Assembly (NCBI RefSeq): GCF_030546805.1
Contig: NZ_JAUOPC010000016.1
Location: forward strand, 1-64,000
Origin: Cyclobacterium sp. 1_MG-2023
GTDB taxonomy: Bacteria; Bacteroidota; Bacteroidia; Cytophagales; Cyclobacteriaceae
Reading direction: 5' to 3'
DNA length: 64,000 nucleotides
Below the pieces are notes generated by a model. The model ran no database searches. It was not told the origin of the DNA and worked only from the letters and a program-made list of their open reading frames with translations. The position numbers and the translations under genes were made by a program. Within the stretch, counting starts at the first letter, position 1. Every line of letters begins with the position of its first letter. Positions 16,871-27,012 of the stretch are shown here, piece by piece.

Positions 16871-18043
16871 CTATTCTTTATAAAACCAGTCCGCTCCCAG
16901 TTTGGTTACTTTGGTAACCGAAAGGCCCGTTCCGGCAGGTCTGTCACCGGCACAGTAACCCAATAATACCTCATCACCCACGAAATCCATGGCTATGTAA
17001 CAATACCATCCATCGGGATCATCTTCCAAAGTTTTAATATTTGTCCAGGTTTTACCTTCATCCTTTGAAATCGCTGAGTTAAGAGGCGTTCTGAGCTTAG
17101 CAATGTCGGGATCATCCGAAAGGTTATTATTCCATACTGCCAACAAATCTCCCGTTCCGGGTATTCTTTCTATAGTCGCCGGAGAGACCGGAGAAACCAA
17201 AGTACTCTCCTCCACTTCTGACCATGTTTTACCTTTGTCTTTTGAATAAGAATAGCACTGAACACCTGCGTTGGTTCGAATAACCATTAAAATGGACCCA
17301 TCTTCCAACTCAACTAAACCCGGCTCTTGTAATACAATACCTTTGGGATTTGGCACTTGTGCACTTCTTTTCCAGTTTTGTCCATTGTCTGTAGATGAGT
17401 AAGAATAAACATCAGCTCCACCGCTCCACTCCATACCCGGACCTGCATGTTTGGCTACTGATAGCATTAATGTCCCATCTTCCAATTGAATAACACGGTC
17501 ATTGTTTAAAACAAAATAACCTTCATCATCCGTTATACATGGAATAGGTGCTGACCAAGTTTGTGCTTCATCCTTTGAAATTCTCATGAATGGAATACAA
17601 TCGTCGGTATTGTTTTTCCTTAAATAAAACATGGCGATGTCATCATTTTGCAAGCGAAGCAAAGAGACAGACATTACATTCATACCGCCTTCATTAGGCA
17701 AAATTTCCACATCTTCAGCAGTCCAGGTTTTACCCTTATCTTCTGAATACCTTCCTGCTAAATAGGCTGTTGCATGATCGCTTGAGGATTCACCATAGTA
17801 ATGAGAATAGACAAATAGAATTTTACCGTCCTTCAATGTTATGAAATCACCCTCACTGTTTCTAGGATTATTGTCTCCAGGATTCAGTACCAAATTGCCT
17901 GGAACACTTATAATTTCTTTTTCGGTAGCATTGGATGTTTCCGTTTGGTCCTCCACCGATTTACCAGCACAACCATAAGTTACCAAAGCGGTTAAAACCA
18001 GCATTTTGATTGCTCCTTTTAATCTGTTCATTGCCATATTCAT
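16871..18043 (-). CDS. Sialidase-like BNR/Asp-box exo-hydrolase 2 (lipoprotein)
   Basis: A 390-residue paralogue of the proteins at 14196 and 18055. The lipobox VTYGC near residue 25 makes it a lipoprotein. The Asp boxes SEDKGKTW, SKDEAQTW, STDNGQNW (degenerate) and SKDEGKTW and the shared blocks PRNSEGDF, NVMSVSLLRLQN, FVLNN, QEPGL and DPDGWYCYIA are present. Its stop codon directly abuts the sulfatase start. An internal ATG at 18031 is an alternative start. Confidence 0.85.
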   Translation of the reverse strand: MNMAMNRLKGAIKMLVLTALVTYGCAGKSVEDQTETSNATEKEIISVPGNLVLNPGDNNPRNSEGDFITLKDGKILFVYSHYYGESSSDHATAYLAGRYSEDKGKTWTAEDVEILPNEGGMNVMSVSLLRLQNDDIAMFYLRKNNTDDCIPFMRISKDEAQTWSAPIPCITDDEGYFVLNNDRVIQLEDGTLMLSVAKHAGPGMEWSGGADVYSYSSTDNGQNWKRSAQVPNPKGIVLQEPGLVELEDGSILMVIRTNAGVQCYSYSKDKGKTWSEVEESTLVSPVSPATIERIPGTGDLLAVWNNNLSDDPDIAKLRTPLNSAISKDEGKTWTNIKTLEDDPDGWYCYIAMDFVGDEVLLGYCAGDRPAGTGLSVTKVTKLGADWFYKE

Positions 18044-18054
18044 ATCATTTAGTC

Positions 18055-19164
18055 TTAAAATTCATCCAAACTTAATTTCCGTACTACCAAAGGTATTTTT
18101 TCTTTTAGTCTCAATCTTTCAGCAGCCATGTATCCTAAGAGCACTTCATTGCCTATAAAGGAGATCGCTGTATAGCAGAAAAAACCTTCAGGATCATTTT
18201 CAAGAACTTTAAGATGCATCCAGCTTTTTCCTTCATCCTTAGAAATAGCTGCGGTGAGCGGTGTTCTGAAAGTGGCTGTCTCTTTTACTAAACCTTTATT
18301 ATTGTTCCAGATCAACAACAGGTCCCCCGTTGCCGGAATTCTTTTTAGAGAAGCAGGAGCTCTTGGTGAAGCGATGTCAGAAGGATATACCTCTTCCCAG
18401 CTTAGACCCTTGTCTTTAGATTTGCTTAGGTACTGAACACCACGATCCGTTCGCAACCACATCAAAACCTCACCATTTTCCAATAAAACCACTCCGGGTT
18501 CTTGCACAACCACCTTGTCATTATTAGGCATTTCCTGACCCGAATGCCAGGTTTTCCCATTGTCATCAGAGTAATAGCAATAAATAGTCCCGCGCATACT
18601 AAAATCGTTGCCGGCAGTTTTATGTAGGGAAACAGGTGCCAGCAGTCTTCCACCGGGGAGTTGAATTACCCGATCATTATTTAGTACAAAGTATCCTTTT
18701 TTATCTGTGATTACAGGAACTGGGTCAGACCAGGTCTTGGCCTCGTCATTGGAAATCCGCATCATGGGAATACAATCATCCAAAGAATTTTTTCTGGCAT
18801 AAAACAAGGCAATTGCACCGCTTTTTAACCTCAGGAAAGAAACAGACATCACATTCATGCCTCCTTCATTAGAAACGATTACCTCATCTTTTCCGGTCCA
18901 GGTATTGCCACCGTCCTCAGAATAACGCCCGGCGATCAATCCACTGGCATGGTCCCCTGATCCCCCTTCAAATTTGGAATAGGCAAATAAAATCCTTCCA
19001 TCATTCAACCGGATAAAACTCCCCTCACTATTTCTAGGTGGCAGCCCATCTTCTCCAATATGAAGCACAACTTCTGATGGGTTGAGGAGTGTCTGAGCTT
19101 TAGAAAAACTCCCTGCCCCCAGAAGGGATATACCAAATAGTAATACTAACTTAAATTGCTTCAT
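18055..19164 (-). CDS. Sialidase-like BNR/Asp-box exo-hydrolase 3
   Basis: About 369 residues from the ATG at 19164, chosen because it opens a clean signal peptide (MKQFKLVLLFGISLLG...); an ATG at 19188 would add eight polar residues. Asp boxes are SEDGGNTW, SNDEAKTW, SDDNGKTW and SKDEGKSW. The shared subfamily blocks (PRNSEGSF, NVMSVSFLRL, FVLNND, QEPGV, RTDRGVQ, DPEGFFCYTAI) are conserved with a few changes. Third tandem-related member of this group in the locus. Confidence 0.84.
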   Translation of the reverse strand: MKQFKLVLLFGISLLGAGSFSKAQTLLNPSEVVLHIGEDGLPPRNSEGSFIRLNDGRILFAYSKFEGGSGDHASGLIAGRYSEDGGNTWTGKDEVIVSNEGGMNVMSVSFLRLKSGAIALFYARKNSLDDCIPMMRISNDEAKTWSDPVPVITDKKGYFVLNNDRVIQLPGGRLLAPVSLHKTAGNDFSMRGTIYCYYSDDNGKTWHSGQEMPNNDKVVVQEPGVVLLENGEVLMWLRTDRGVQYLSKSKDKGLSWEEVYPSDIASPRAPASLKRIPATGDLLLIWNNNKGLVKETATFRTPLTAAISKDEGKSWMHLKVLENDPEGFFCYTAISFIGNEVLLGYMAAERLRLKEKIPLVVRKLSLDEF

Positions 19165-19188
19165 AATTAATGGTTTGCACCTTCTCAT

Positions 19189-19995
19189 TTAGTGTTCTCC
19201 TTCATAATAAACACCTCCGCAGGTCGGAGCTTCAGGATCAAAAATCCCTAGGGATTTGAACATCAACCTTGCTATTTCTGAATGGCCATCACCATCCGGA
19301 TGCAGTGGATCATTTAGCCATTCTTTATAGACCTTTACGCCATTTGGATTTTGGAATTCTTCACACCAATGGCCATAATTATCAACCAAAATCACCTGCT
19401 CTTTTTCCGCAATACTTTTTATTACTTTCACGTATTTCTCCAGACTTGCTCTAGAAGGATCTAAGGCTTCGATAATAGGATTAGGTGTATGCAGTATAGG
19501 AATGGCCCCAAGACTTCTAAACTTCTTCACCAAACTGATCATATTTTTCTCGAAAGCATCTACTGGGACCCTCCCCTTGGCGCAATCATTTGTGCCTATC
19601 ATTATTGACACCACATCGGGCTTAAACTGGCTGACCCTCCATTCAAAATCGTCAAGGATATTCCGGCTTGTATTTCCACTGATTCCTGTATTGATAATAA
19701 GATCCCTTACTCTACCAAGCTCCCACCTTATCCGCTCCGAGAAAATTTCCGGATAGGAGCGATAGCCATAGGTATGTTTTGCGCCATGAGTAATGCTATC
19801 ACCTGTAAAAACCCAAATCAACGAATTTTTCCCTTTAAGCAATAAGGCAATTTTCTCTTTGTCTATCTCTCCTGAATTAGGGGAAAAAGAACCTGCCTCT
19901 CTACCATTAAGCTTGGCTCTAAAGGACAATAGGGTCGGTAATGGGATTAGGCAAAGAGATTTTATAAAAAACCTTCTTCTGGAAAGGCTATTCAT
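19189..19995 (-). CDS. Secreted SGNH/GDSL hydrolase
   Basis: A 268-residue SGNH hydrolase with an N-terminal signal that looks Tat-like (SRRRFFIKSLCLIPLP). Catalytic blocks: Ser in FTGDSITHG, Gly in NTGISGNT, Asn in MIGTNDCAK, and the Asp/His in DPLHPDGDGH. It differs clearly from the other SGNH protein at 13374, so two different ester linkages may be involved. It likely works in the periplasm on acyl groups of the glycan. Confidence 0.87.
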   Translation of the reverse strand: MNSLSRRRFFIKSLCLIPLPTLLSFRAKLNGREAGSFSPNSGEIDKEKIALLLKGKNSLIWVFTGDSITHGAKHTYGYRSYPEIFSERIRWELGRVRDLIINTGISGNTSRNILDDFEWRVSQFKPDVVSIMIGTNDCAKGRVPVDAFEKNMISLVKKFRSLGAIPILHTPNPIIEALDPSRASLEKYVKVIKSIAEKEQVILVDNYGHWCEEFQNPNGVKVYKEWLNDPLHPDGDGHSEIARLMFKSLGIFDPEAPTCGGVYYEGEH

Positions 19996-20047
19996 TTTTT
20001 ATATTATTATTGATTGAAATCAAGCTTGTAATTTCCAAGCCTATTTT

Positions 20048-21208
20048 TTATTTAATAAAATCCTTTTCATACAACCTGACCCGAAGACCTCCTTGCATGG
20101 TGGTAATCCACAATTCACCCGGATTTCGTTCAAAAACGTAAGGGTACGAAATTCTTCTCAGCGGGGGATCCATATTTTTGCTTTTATCAATTTTAGCAAT
20201 TACCGTAGGTGTAGACCATGTTTTCCCATCATCTTCTGAGAATGCCATAGACAATTCATCTCTGTGGTTACTTGCCGCCACTTCCGACCATTGGTTATCT
20301 CCCCCTCTTAGTGGGTATTGATCCGTACCTTCAGGAAACCTTCTATTCCACACCAAAACCAACCTGCCACTTTCCAGCCTTTTCAATAAGCCGGGAGCAG
20401 AACTTGCCGGTATATCTGTTGGTCGGATACCCTCCCAGGTTTTACCATCATCAGTGGAAAAAGCCTCCCAAAAAGTCCCCCAATTGGTCCGCATTAACAA
20501 CCATAATTTCCCTAAGGGGAGTGATTCGAGCGTAGCTTCAGTTACTCCACTGTGATGCCCAATCCCTCCTAGGTCGATAATATTTGACCTTTCCCAGGTC
20601 TTGCCTTCATTCCCCGACTTATAAGTCAGCACCGTATGGTGTCCCGGGTGATGCCGCATCATCATTGAAGTGAAAACAACATTACCATTTTCAGTTTCTA
20701 TCATGTCACGAACAGCTCCGGTCCATTCATTATGGAGCTTTTGAACGTCTTGCCAAGTTTTGCCACCATCTAAACTTCTAACGGTATAGGTAGGCAGTCT
20801 GGCACCTGGTGAATCTGAAATATCTTCATTCCATTCCCAGTTGGCCCGTTCTTTCAAGTTCATAAAAGCCAAAACAATCACACCATTGCTTGTTTTAAGA
20901 ATGGCCCGTTCATCTGAAATCAGAAAGTTTTCCGGTTTTTCAAATACAGGGTACCTTTGCCAGGTTTTACCCTCATCGCCACTTATGACACAATCTGTTC
21001 CATCTACAGTTAGGATGTCACCATCGTCCAACTTGACAAATGGTCCCATCATCATGTCTTTCAATTCATCAACATCCGGTTGTACCAGTGCTCCAATGGA
21101 GATTGATTTACCATTGTCTGCATTTAAATAAGCATGCTGCGCCTTTCCCGAGAAGGAAAGGGCAGCTATGATCAAGGTTAGGGTTAGAATTCGGTGAATT
21201 TTAAACAT
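20048..21208 (-). CDS. Sialidase-like BNR exo-hydrolase 4 (divergent)
   Basis: A 386-residue secreted BNR protein (signal peptide about residues 1-23). Asp boxes SGDEGKTW, SLDGGKTW, SGNEGKTW, STDDGKTW and SEDDGKTW are visible. It lacks the PRNSEGDF and DPDGWYCY blocks of the other three and has its own motifs such as PGARLPTYTVRS, GIGHHSGVTEATLE and RTNWGTFWEAFS. It is therefore a separate subfamily and probably cleaves another linkage. It directly follows SusD in transcription order. Confidence 0.85.
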   Translation of the reverse strand: MFKIHRILTLTLIIAALSFSGKAQHAYLNADNGKSISIGALVQPDVDELKDMMMGPFVKLDDGDILTVDGTDCVISGDEGKTWQRYPVFEKPENFLISDERAILKTSNGVIVLAFMNLKERANWEWNEDISDSPGARLPTYTVRSLDGGKTWQDVQKLHNEWTGAVRDMIETENGNVVFTSMMMRHHPGHHTVLTYKSGNEGKTWERSNIIDLGGIGHHSGVTEATLESLPLGKLWLLMRTNWGTFWEAFSTDDGKTWEGIRPTDIPASSAPGLLKRLESGRLVLVWNRRFPEGTDQYPLRGGDNQWSEVAASNHRDELSMAFSEDDGKTWSTPTVIAKIDKSKNMDPPLRRISYPYVFERNPGELWITTMQGGLRVRLYEKDFIK

Positions 21209-21248
21209 GGTTGTCAGGGCTATTTATAGGTTTAGGGCTACATATTTA

Positions 21249-22733
21249 TTACTGTTCGTAACCTGGGTTTTGGGTTATTTTCGAATTCAAACTAATGGTT
21301 TCTAAAGTAATTGGCCAAACCAAAAGATAATCTTGACCTTCTTTCCCCTGTAAGGAAGGTACTTTCTCGAATGCTTTGTCGAAACGAATAAGGTCCCACC
21401 ATCTTTTTCCTTCAAAAGCCAATTCAAACAACCTCTCCTGTAAAATGGCCTCATCATTTTCTTCTTGAGAAGCACTTACAAATTCAAAACTAGAGAAATT
21501 CTCACCATAAGCTCTTGCTCTTATCTCATTCATTTCAGCTGAAGGATCCTGACCAAGGGCATTTTTTGCTTCAGCAATTAGCAATAATAATTCTGCATAC
21601 CTGTAAATCACAATATCATCAAGGAACCATCTAGTACCTGAATCAGTATACCCATTGCCTTTTACTACAATTGTAGTGATAAAGGTTTGGGCTTCATCTG
21701 TGTCGTATATTTCAAAGAAACTACCATTCTTTCGGCTATCTTCATCCATAAATTGATCTCTCATTGTAGCAGATGGTGCCCACCAATTGTAACCTCCTGG
21801 GGTGCCAATGGTGGCAAGGGTTTCTTCTCCATAAGATTCTTTTAAATCTAGAGAATTAATGTACATGTCTGAATACATATTGTTAGAAACCTCAAAATCA
21901 TTGAAATGTACAGAGAAAATAATCTCATTATTTCCCTTATTGTCAAAATCAAAAACCCTAGCGTAATCATCCAAAAGCTCAAGGTCAGCAGTTCTAGCTT
22001 CAGTCAAGGCACTCAATGCCGTCGTAATATCAGTGTCACCACCATCCATGGTTTTTCCCGTCCACAAATAAACGTCTCCTTTAAGCGTATTGACCGCTGG
22101 CTTGGACCACATCGAACGGCCATTATCAAAACCATTGTTTGGAAAAAGTTCAATGGCCTTTTCTAAATCCGCTTTTATCAATTCAAAAACGGAAGAAACA
22201 GCAGCCCTTTCTTGAAATGTAGTTTCTGCATCAAATCCTTCAACAGGTGTTGTAATCAAAGGAACACCTCCCCAAGTTTTGGCAAGAACAAAGTACATAA
22301 AAGCCCTCATGCTATAAGCCTGAGCCAGCAAATCATTTTTACTGTCTTCATTAGGGAAGGTAATATTGGGAACGTTAGTAATGACCAGATTGGCATAATT
22401 GATCACCTTATAGGACTGCAACCAATCAAGGTCTGCATTACTCTCATTCATGTCATTTTCAAAATACTTTCTTCTATAATCCGCATTTTGAAGTCCTTCA
22501 CTCATGATCTCACTCCTAGCTTCTCCCATAAAATAGAGGGTTCTGCTAGACAAATCCCTAAACTGGTTGTACATCCCAATTACCCCGCCATAAGCATCTT
22601 GTTCAGACTGCCAAAAAGAGTTAGCGCCAATTGAACTAATAGGGGCTAATTCCAATGGCTCTGTACAGGAGTAATTAAGTAGAAAAATAGCGACTCCTAG
22701 GAGGTATATCTTTATATTAACTAATTTTTTCAT
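21249..22733 (-). CDS. SusD-like glycan-binding outer membrane lipoprotein
   Basis: A 494-residue RagB/SusD protein. The lipobox ends at Cys23 (LLNYSC). TPR-rich N-terminal half typical of SusD and the C-terminal FAGKRWWD-like motif (FEGKRWWDLIRFDKA), common in this family, are present. It lids the SusC transporter and binds oligosaccharide at the cell surface. It lies 27 bp after SusC in the same direction. The degenerate second SusD is at 28519-29011. Confidence 0.94.
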   Translation of the reverse strand: MKKLVNIKIYLLGVAIFLLNYSCTEPLELAPISSIGANSFWQSEQDAYGGVIGMYNQFRDLSSRTLYFMGEARSEIMSEGLQNADYRRKYFENDMNESNADLDWLQSYKVINYANLVITNVPNITFPNEDSKNDLLAQAYSMRAFMYFVLAKTWGGVPLITTPVEGFDAETTFQERAAVSSVFELIKADLEKAIELFPNNGFDNGRSMWSKPAVNTLKGDVYLWTGKTMDGGDTDITTALSALTEARTADLELLDDYARVFDFDNKGNNEIIFSVHFNDFEVSNNMYSDMYINSLDLKESYGEETLATIGTPGGYNWWAPSATMRDQFMDEDSRKNGSFFEIYDTDEAQTFITTIVVKGNGYTDSGTRWFLDDIVIYRYAELLLLIAEAKNALGQDPSAEMNEIRARAYGENFSSFEFVSASQEENDEAILQERLFELAFEGKRWWDLIRFDKAFEKVPSLQGKEGQDYLLVWPITLETISLNSKITQNPGYEQ

Positions 22734-22760
22734 GATATTTTATATTTGATCAGGACTTAA

Positions 22761-25700
22761 TTAAAGAGAAAGGTTAATACCTAACATGATATTACGAGGA
22801 ACAGGAAAACGCCCCCTATTCATTCCTCCTTCTTCTGGAGAAAGACCACTAAAATCAGTCAAATAAAATAAGTTGGTTCCTGTAAGATTGAGTCGGACAC
22901 CTTCAATTCCTATCTTCCTGTACCAGCCGGCTGAATAATCGTAACTTAAGGTAAGTTCTCTTAAAGCTAAGAAATCACCTTTCTCATAATGCACAGAACT
23001 TCCTCCTCCGTTGTTTACGTTCCTTGGGTCACCTCTCCAATAGTTACTTTGTGCCACTTGATCTGCCCAGTAAAACTTAGGGACATCCGTTACATCTCCT
23101 TGGTTTTCCCAAGAACGTGCAATATTTGAGCTCATATTGGTATTCCCTACAAACTCTCCATCCAAATTGGCCCTTACATAGTTGTAGATGGTATGTCCGG
23201 TGGTATAGTCCATTCTCAAGTAAAGATTAATCCCTTTATAATTCACATTATTCGAAAATCCTCCGGTCCATTTCGGGAAAATATTCCCCATATAAACCCT
23301 ATCTCTGGTGTCGATCACATCATTACCATCAACATCTAACCAGTTCACATCTCCTCCATACCTGGTTCGGTCAGGACCGGCCATGATCATATCCTGAGGG
23401 GCAGCCGCTGCTTCATCATCAGTAGCAAAAACTGACAGGTACTGATAGCCATACATTTCTCCAATCTGACCTCCTTCTTGTAAACCGCCTTTCCAAACAT
23501 AATCACCAACCGAAGGATCATAAACATTAAAACCTCCAATTCTATTGTTTTCATTGTCATTTTCCGGAAGTTCCAAGATCTTATTTTTTACATAAGAAGC
23601 GTTGAATCCCAAGTTCCACATCCAATCCTTTGTTTCTAGGATGTTAAAATTAACTTCTAGCTCCACTCCTTTATTCTCTAAACTACCGAGGTTTGTTAAA
23701 ACGCTGGTAAAACCTGTCAGCTTCGGCATGGCCAGGGTAGTAATTAAATTGGAAGTTTCTCTTTGGTAATAATCAAATAAAACACTGACGCGGTTATTGA
23801 ATAAACTTGCATCAAAACCAATATCAAAGGTTCTGGATTGCTCCCATTTCAAGTCAGGATTTGCAATGGTCGTGTATTCGACAGCAGCATTTCCTTGGTA
23901 AATGGCTCCCACACTATAACCACCCTGTGCTTGAAAATCACTTAGATTACCAAGATTACCATTAAGGCCGTAACTCGCTCTTAATTTGAATTTATCAATT
24001 GCTGCCGGAGCATCCCAAAAGGATTCATTGTGTAAATTCCATCCCGCAGATACACCCGGAAAGAAACCCCATTTATAGGCAGAACCTAAATTAGAAGCTC
24101 CATCATACCTGGCACTTACAGATACAAGGTATTTGTTGTCAAAATCATAATTGGCTCTTCCAAAATAACCCAGAATCAGTTGCTTCCCTTTGGAGCTTGA
24201 AACTTGAACAGCTTCACCTGATGCATTCAAGGTGGGGATTAAATCTGTAGCTGCTCCTCTACCCTGGGCAAAAAGACTGTAATTGTCTCTTTGGTACATC
24301 GAGTAACCTAATGTAGCATTAAAGTTATGTAACTGAGAAAAACTTTTCTCATAGTTAAAAACGGCATCAAACTGCACTTGTTCCCAGTTGGTCTGACTTC
24401 CAGTAGCGTTTCTATCTTCCACCAATTGCGTTGGTGAATTGAGGTAGGACATCAAGAAAGTATTGGCTGTATTGGCTTTAGTATAAAGGGATGCCGAAGG
24501 CTCAAAGCTCAAACCGGGAGCAAGTTCCCAATTGGCTCCACCACTCAAGGTCATAAGCGTTAATGTATTGTCATTGGTACTGCGGCTTAAGTGATAAGCA
24601 GGATTACCTAGGGAACGACTCACCCCCGGAGACAAGGTCCCGTCCTCAAATGCATATTTTGCAGTAGGAGGAGTAGCGATGGATCTTTCGAACAAGTTAT
24701 TTTCACTGTATACCAGATTATCAGTAGAACGTGTAAAGTTTAAACCTGCAAAAACAAATAACTTGTCACTTACTTGTAATCTACCATTCATATTGGCAGT
24801 AAATCTTTTATAATTGGTAGTTATCGCTATACCATCCATATCTGCATAGCCAACACCTATATTAAAGGTGGCTTTCTCCGTTCCTCCTGACAAATTCAAA
24901 TAATGATCTTGCGTCATGGCTGTTCTAAACAGCACATCTTGCCAATCTACCTCATCAAAAATGATGGTTTTGCTGGGATCTACCGGATCAGGCATGCTTT
25001 GCCAGCCTTCACTCAGTTTGTATTCATTTTCAGGTGTTAAATATTGAGTGGTGTAGGCGGTATTATTGCTAAGGTCATTCCCAATACCATAACCAAATGC
25101 TCCATCTAATTGAGCAAGTCTCGATGGTGACTTAATTCCGGTAGCAGCCACACCAAGTCTTGAGTAATAAATATAATCTCTGGCAGATAATAAATCATAT
25201 TTTTCACGCAGTTGGGATGCACCAATGGTATACCTGTAGGTCACCTTTGTGTCTCCGGCCTTCCCGGACTTTGTGGTTAAAATCACTACCCCATTCGAAG
25301 CTCTTGCACCATAAATAGCAGTGGATGCAGCATCTTTTAACACCTGCATGGATTCTATATCCATGGGGTTGATTCCCTGAATATCATCCCTGATTACTCC
25401 ATCAACTACATATAGAGGCTCCGCGCCATCAGGATTATTGATGGAAGTGCCCCCTCTTACTATAATTCGAGGCGAAGCACCCGGTTGCCCACTTAGTGTT
25501 TGCACCCTAACTCCGGATACTGTACCCTGTAATGCAGAAGCTGCATTACCTAAGGGAGCATTTTCAAGTACCTTTGTATCCAATGTACTTACCGCGGAAG
25601 TTAATTTCTCCCTTGACTGCTCCCCATAACCAATAACCACTATTTCATCCAAAGCTCCCAAAGCAGTTTCCAAGGTCACGTCAATATTCGTTTGGTTTCC

Positions 25701-25982
25701 TACCGTGATTTCCTGTACCTGAAAGCCAATGGCTGAAAATTTTAAAACGGTATTGTTACCGGAAACACTTATGGAAAATTTCCCATCCATATCGGTAACC
25801 GTTCCAGTTGCGGTCCCAACGTTTATTATATTGACTCCCGGTATGGTTGTTCCATCTTCCTTGGAATAAACGGTCCCCGTGACAGTCTGGGTCTGTGCCC
25901 ACGCCCTCTCAGCAGAGAAGGTTACTAATAGCAACATTATAAAAACGGATTGCCACCAATGTGTGTAGAGTTTCTGAATCAT
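22761..25982 (-). CDS. SusC-like TonB-dependent outer membrane transporter
   Basis: A 1073-residue RagA/SusC receptor. After the signal peptide (about residues 1-29) comes a carboxypeptidase-regulatory-like domain (GTVYSKEDGTTIPGVNII), a TonB box region (DEIVVIGYG near residue 113), the plug with PLYVVDGV and the YGARASNGVVILTTKSG signature, then the beta-barrel ending in NIMLGINLSL. First gene of the PUL. A TATATTTG -7 box lies on the minus strand at 26077-26084, giving a leader of about 90 nt. Confidence 0.96.
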   Translation of the reverse strand: MIQKLYTHWWQSVFIMLLLVTFSAERAWAQTQTVTGTVYSKEDGTTIPGVNIINVGTATGTVTDMDGKFSISVSGNNTVLKFSAIGFQVQEITVGNQTNIDVTLETALGALDEIVVIGYGEQSREKLTSAVSTLDTKVLENAPLGNAASALQGTVSGVRVQTLSGQPGASPRIIVRGGTSINNPDGAEPLYVVDGVIRDDIQGINPMDIESMQVLKDAASTAIYGARASNGVVILTTKSGKAGDTKVTYRYTIGASQLREKYDLLSARDYIYYSRLGVAATGIKSPSRLAQLDGAFGYGIGNDLSNNTAYTTQYLTPENEYKLSEGWQSMPDPVDPSKTIIFDEVDWQDVLFRTAMTQDHYLNLSGGTEKATFNIGVGYADMDGIAITTNYKRFTANMNGRLQVSDKLFVFAGLNFTRSTDNLVYSENNLFERSIATPPTAKYAFEDGTLSPGVSRSLGNPAYHLSRSTNDNTLTLMTLSGGANWELAPGLSFEPSASLYTKANTANTFLMSYLNSPTQLVEDRNATGSQTNWEQVQFDAVFNYEKSFSQLHNFNATLGYSMYQRDNYSLFAQGRGAATDLIPTLNASGEAVQVSSSKGKQLILGYFGRANYDFDNKYLVSVSARYDGASNLGSAYKWGFFPGVSAGWNLHNESFWDAPAAIDKFKLRASYGLNGNLGNLSDFQAQGGYSVGAIYQGNAAVEYTTIANPDLKWEQSRTFDIGFDASLFNNRVSVLFDYYQRETSNLITTLAMPKLTGFTSVLTNLGSLENKGVELEVNFNILETKDWMWNLGFNASYVKNKILELPENDNENNRIGGFNVYDPSVGDYVWKGGLQEGGQIGEMYGYQYLSVFATDDEAAAAPQDMIMAGPDRTRYGGDVNWLDVDGNDVIDTRDRVYMGNIFPKWTGGFSNNVNYKGINLYLRMDYTTGHTIYNYVRANLDGEFVGNTNMSSNIARSWENQGDVTDVPKFYWADQVAQSNYWRGDPRNVNNGGGSSVHYEKGDFLALRELTLSYDYSAGWYRKIGIEGVRLNLTGTNLFYLTDFSGLSPEEGGMNRGRFPVPRNIMLGINLSL

Positions 25983-26061
25983 ATTTGTCCTATTTTATAT
26001 TATATTTTAACAATCTTCACCTGCAAACAACTTATTTATAGAGGTTAAAGCTTTCTTTTAA

Positions 26062-26076
26062 TATGTATTACTTATT
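26062..26076. promoter_or_regulatory. Candidate operator next to the susC start site
   Basis: TATGTATTACTTATT lies just downstream of the -7 box, where transcription should start. A close copy (TATGTATTATTTATT) lies at the same place before the SusC remnant at 29556-29570, and related words occur at 26524 and 29993. A FadR-type regulator is a possible binder. Confidence 0.4.
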
Positions 26077-26084
26077 CAAATATA
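26077..26084 (-). promoter_or_regulatory. susC promoter -7 box
   Basis: CAAATATA on the plus strand reads TATATTTG on the minus strand, the Bacteroidota -7 consensus TAnnTTTG. It sits about 95 bp before the SusC ATG and is conserved at 29571-29578 before the SusC remnant. Confidence 0.7.
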
Positions 26085-26687
26085 ATGATTAATTCCAGTC
26101 CTCAAAATTCAGTCATCCAATATTTTAATGTTTTCACTAAAATAATACCCAAAAAAAATATTATTTTGTTTTTTATTGAAAATTAAGCATTTAATCGATC
26201 CTTATTTTTAATTGCTAGGCTTAAAAAACACTAAAAATATACTGCCAGAAAGGCTTATGAAAAAATCTACCTGAACTATAAATCCTTTTTTCACATGGTA
26301 TCACGAAAAACATACCTTAAAAGTATTTCCTTTTATAACACTTTTCTGAGCGTTACTTCATTAGAACCAGAAATACCTAAGTCCAACAAGTCTTTTCCAA
26401 CAGCATTCGCTAATTAAAATTTATTTTATTAAACTAATTCTTGAAATTCATCCATTTTTTGAAAGTAAAACCACAACAAAGCATCGGCTAAAAACGAAAA
26501 GCACCAACCAACTTTTTATTTATTATGTATTATATATCTATATTGAAAATAATTTTATTATTAATTTCATCAGAAAACACCCACTAATACGTTAATTTCT
26601 AAGGAAAAATGCTTTTTTTATTTTGCTATTGGGTATTGATTCGGTGGAGCTAATTGACTATTGCCCAAGTGATTTAATAACACTTAT

Positions 26688-26822
26688 TATATTTGCAACA
26701 TTCAGAAAACAAAAACACACAGGCGAATACATTTAATATTAAGCCTAAACCTGTTCTAGACACCTCTCATTCTTTAGTAGACAGGGTAGAACAAAACCTA
26801 AGAGAGTATTTTCAGAGGCCAT
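26688..26822 (+). pseudogene. Remnant of a FadR/GntR regulator (promoter and N terminus)
   Basis: The sequence matches the intact regulator at 30190 from its -7 box (TATATTTG at 26688-26695) through the codons for KPKPVLDT and SLVDRVEQNLREYF. It then breaks at about 26822, where minus-strand deacylase-like DNA begins. The HTH core and ligand domain are gone. Its GTG start equivalent has become GCG. Confidence 0.85.
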
Positions 26823-27012
26823 CCTCAACCTGGCAAGGTCTAAACCATCATCACCCACACGAAATCCGTTTATAAAAGCCGGGTAATTTCTACGGAAACA
26901 ATGGTAACCGTACCACGCGTTAGCTTCTTCAGAATCATCTTTATCAACCTCACTGCTGCAGCCATCGATTCATATTCGTCACCATGTACACCTGAAAGGA
27001 TTAGCAAGAGCC
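26823..27012 (-). pseudogene. Remnant of an AstE-like deacylase
   Basis: Read on the minus strand, it encodes LSGVHGDEYES, then a stretch resembling the next helix, then TRGTVTIVS, a stop, and FRVGDDGLDLARL. These align in order with GVHGDEYEP, ASGSVTLVP and ARVGEDHLDLAR of the intact deacylase at 12452. Stop codons and truncation make it non-functional. Confidence 0.75.

Larger units (their letters stand above)
25983..26687. other. Divergent intergenic region between susC and FadR remnant
   Basis: About 700 bp of very AT-rich DNA without a gene. It carries the susC promoter on the left and, at its right end, the promoter of the broken FadR copy. The segment next to susC is repeated with good conservation upstream of the SusC remnant at 29460-29600. 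Confidence 0.7.

Noticed and set aside
26693-26875. Small intact protein gene at the FadR remnant
   Set aside because: Its first half equals the N terminus of the intact FadR regulator and its tail is unrelated minus-strand deacylase DNA, so it is a truncated gene and not a real small protein.
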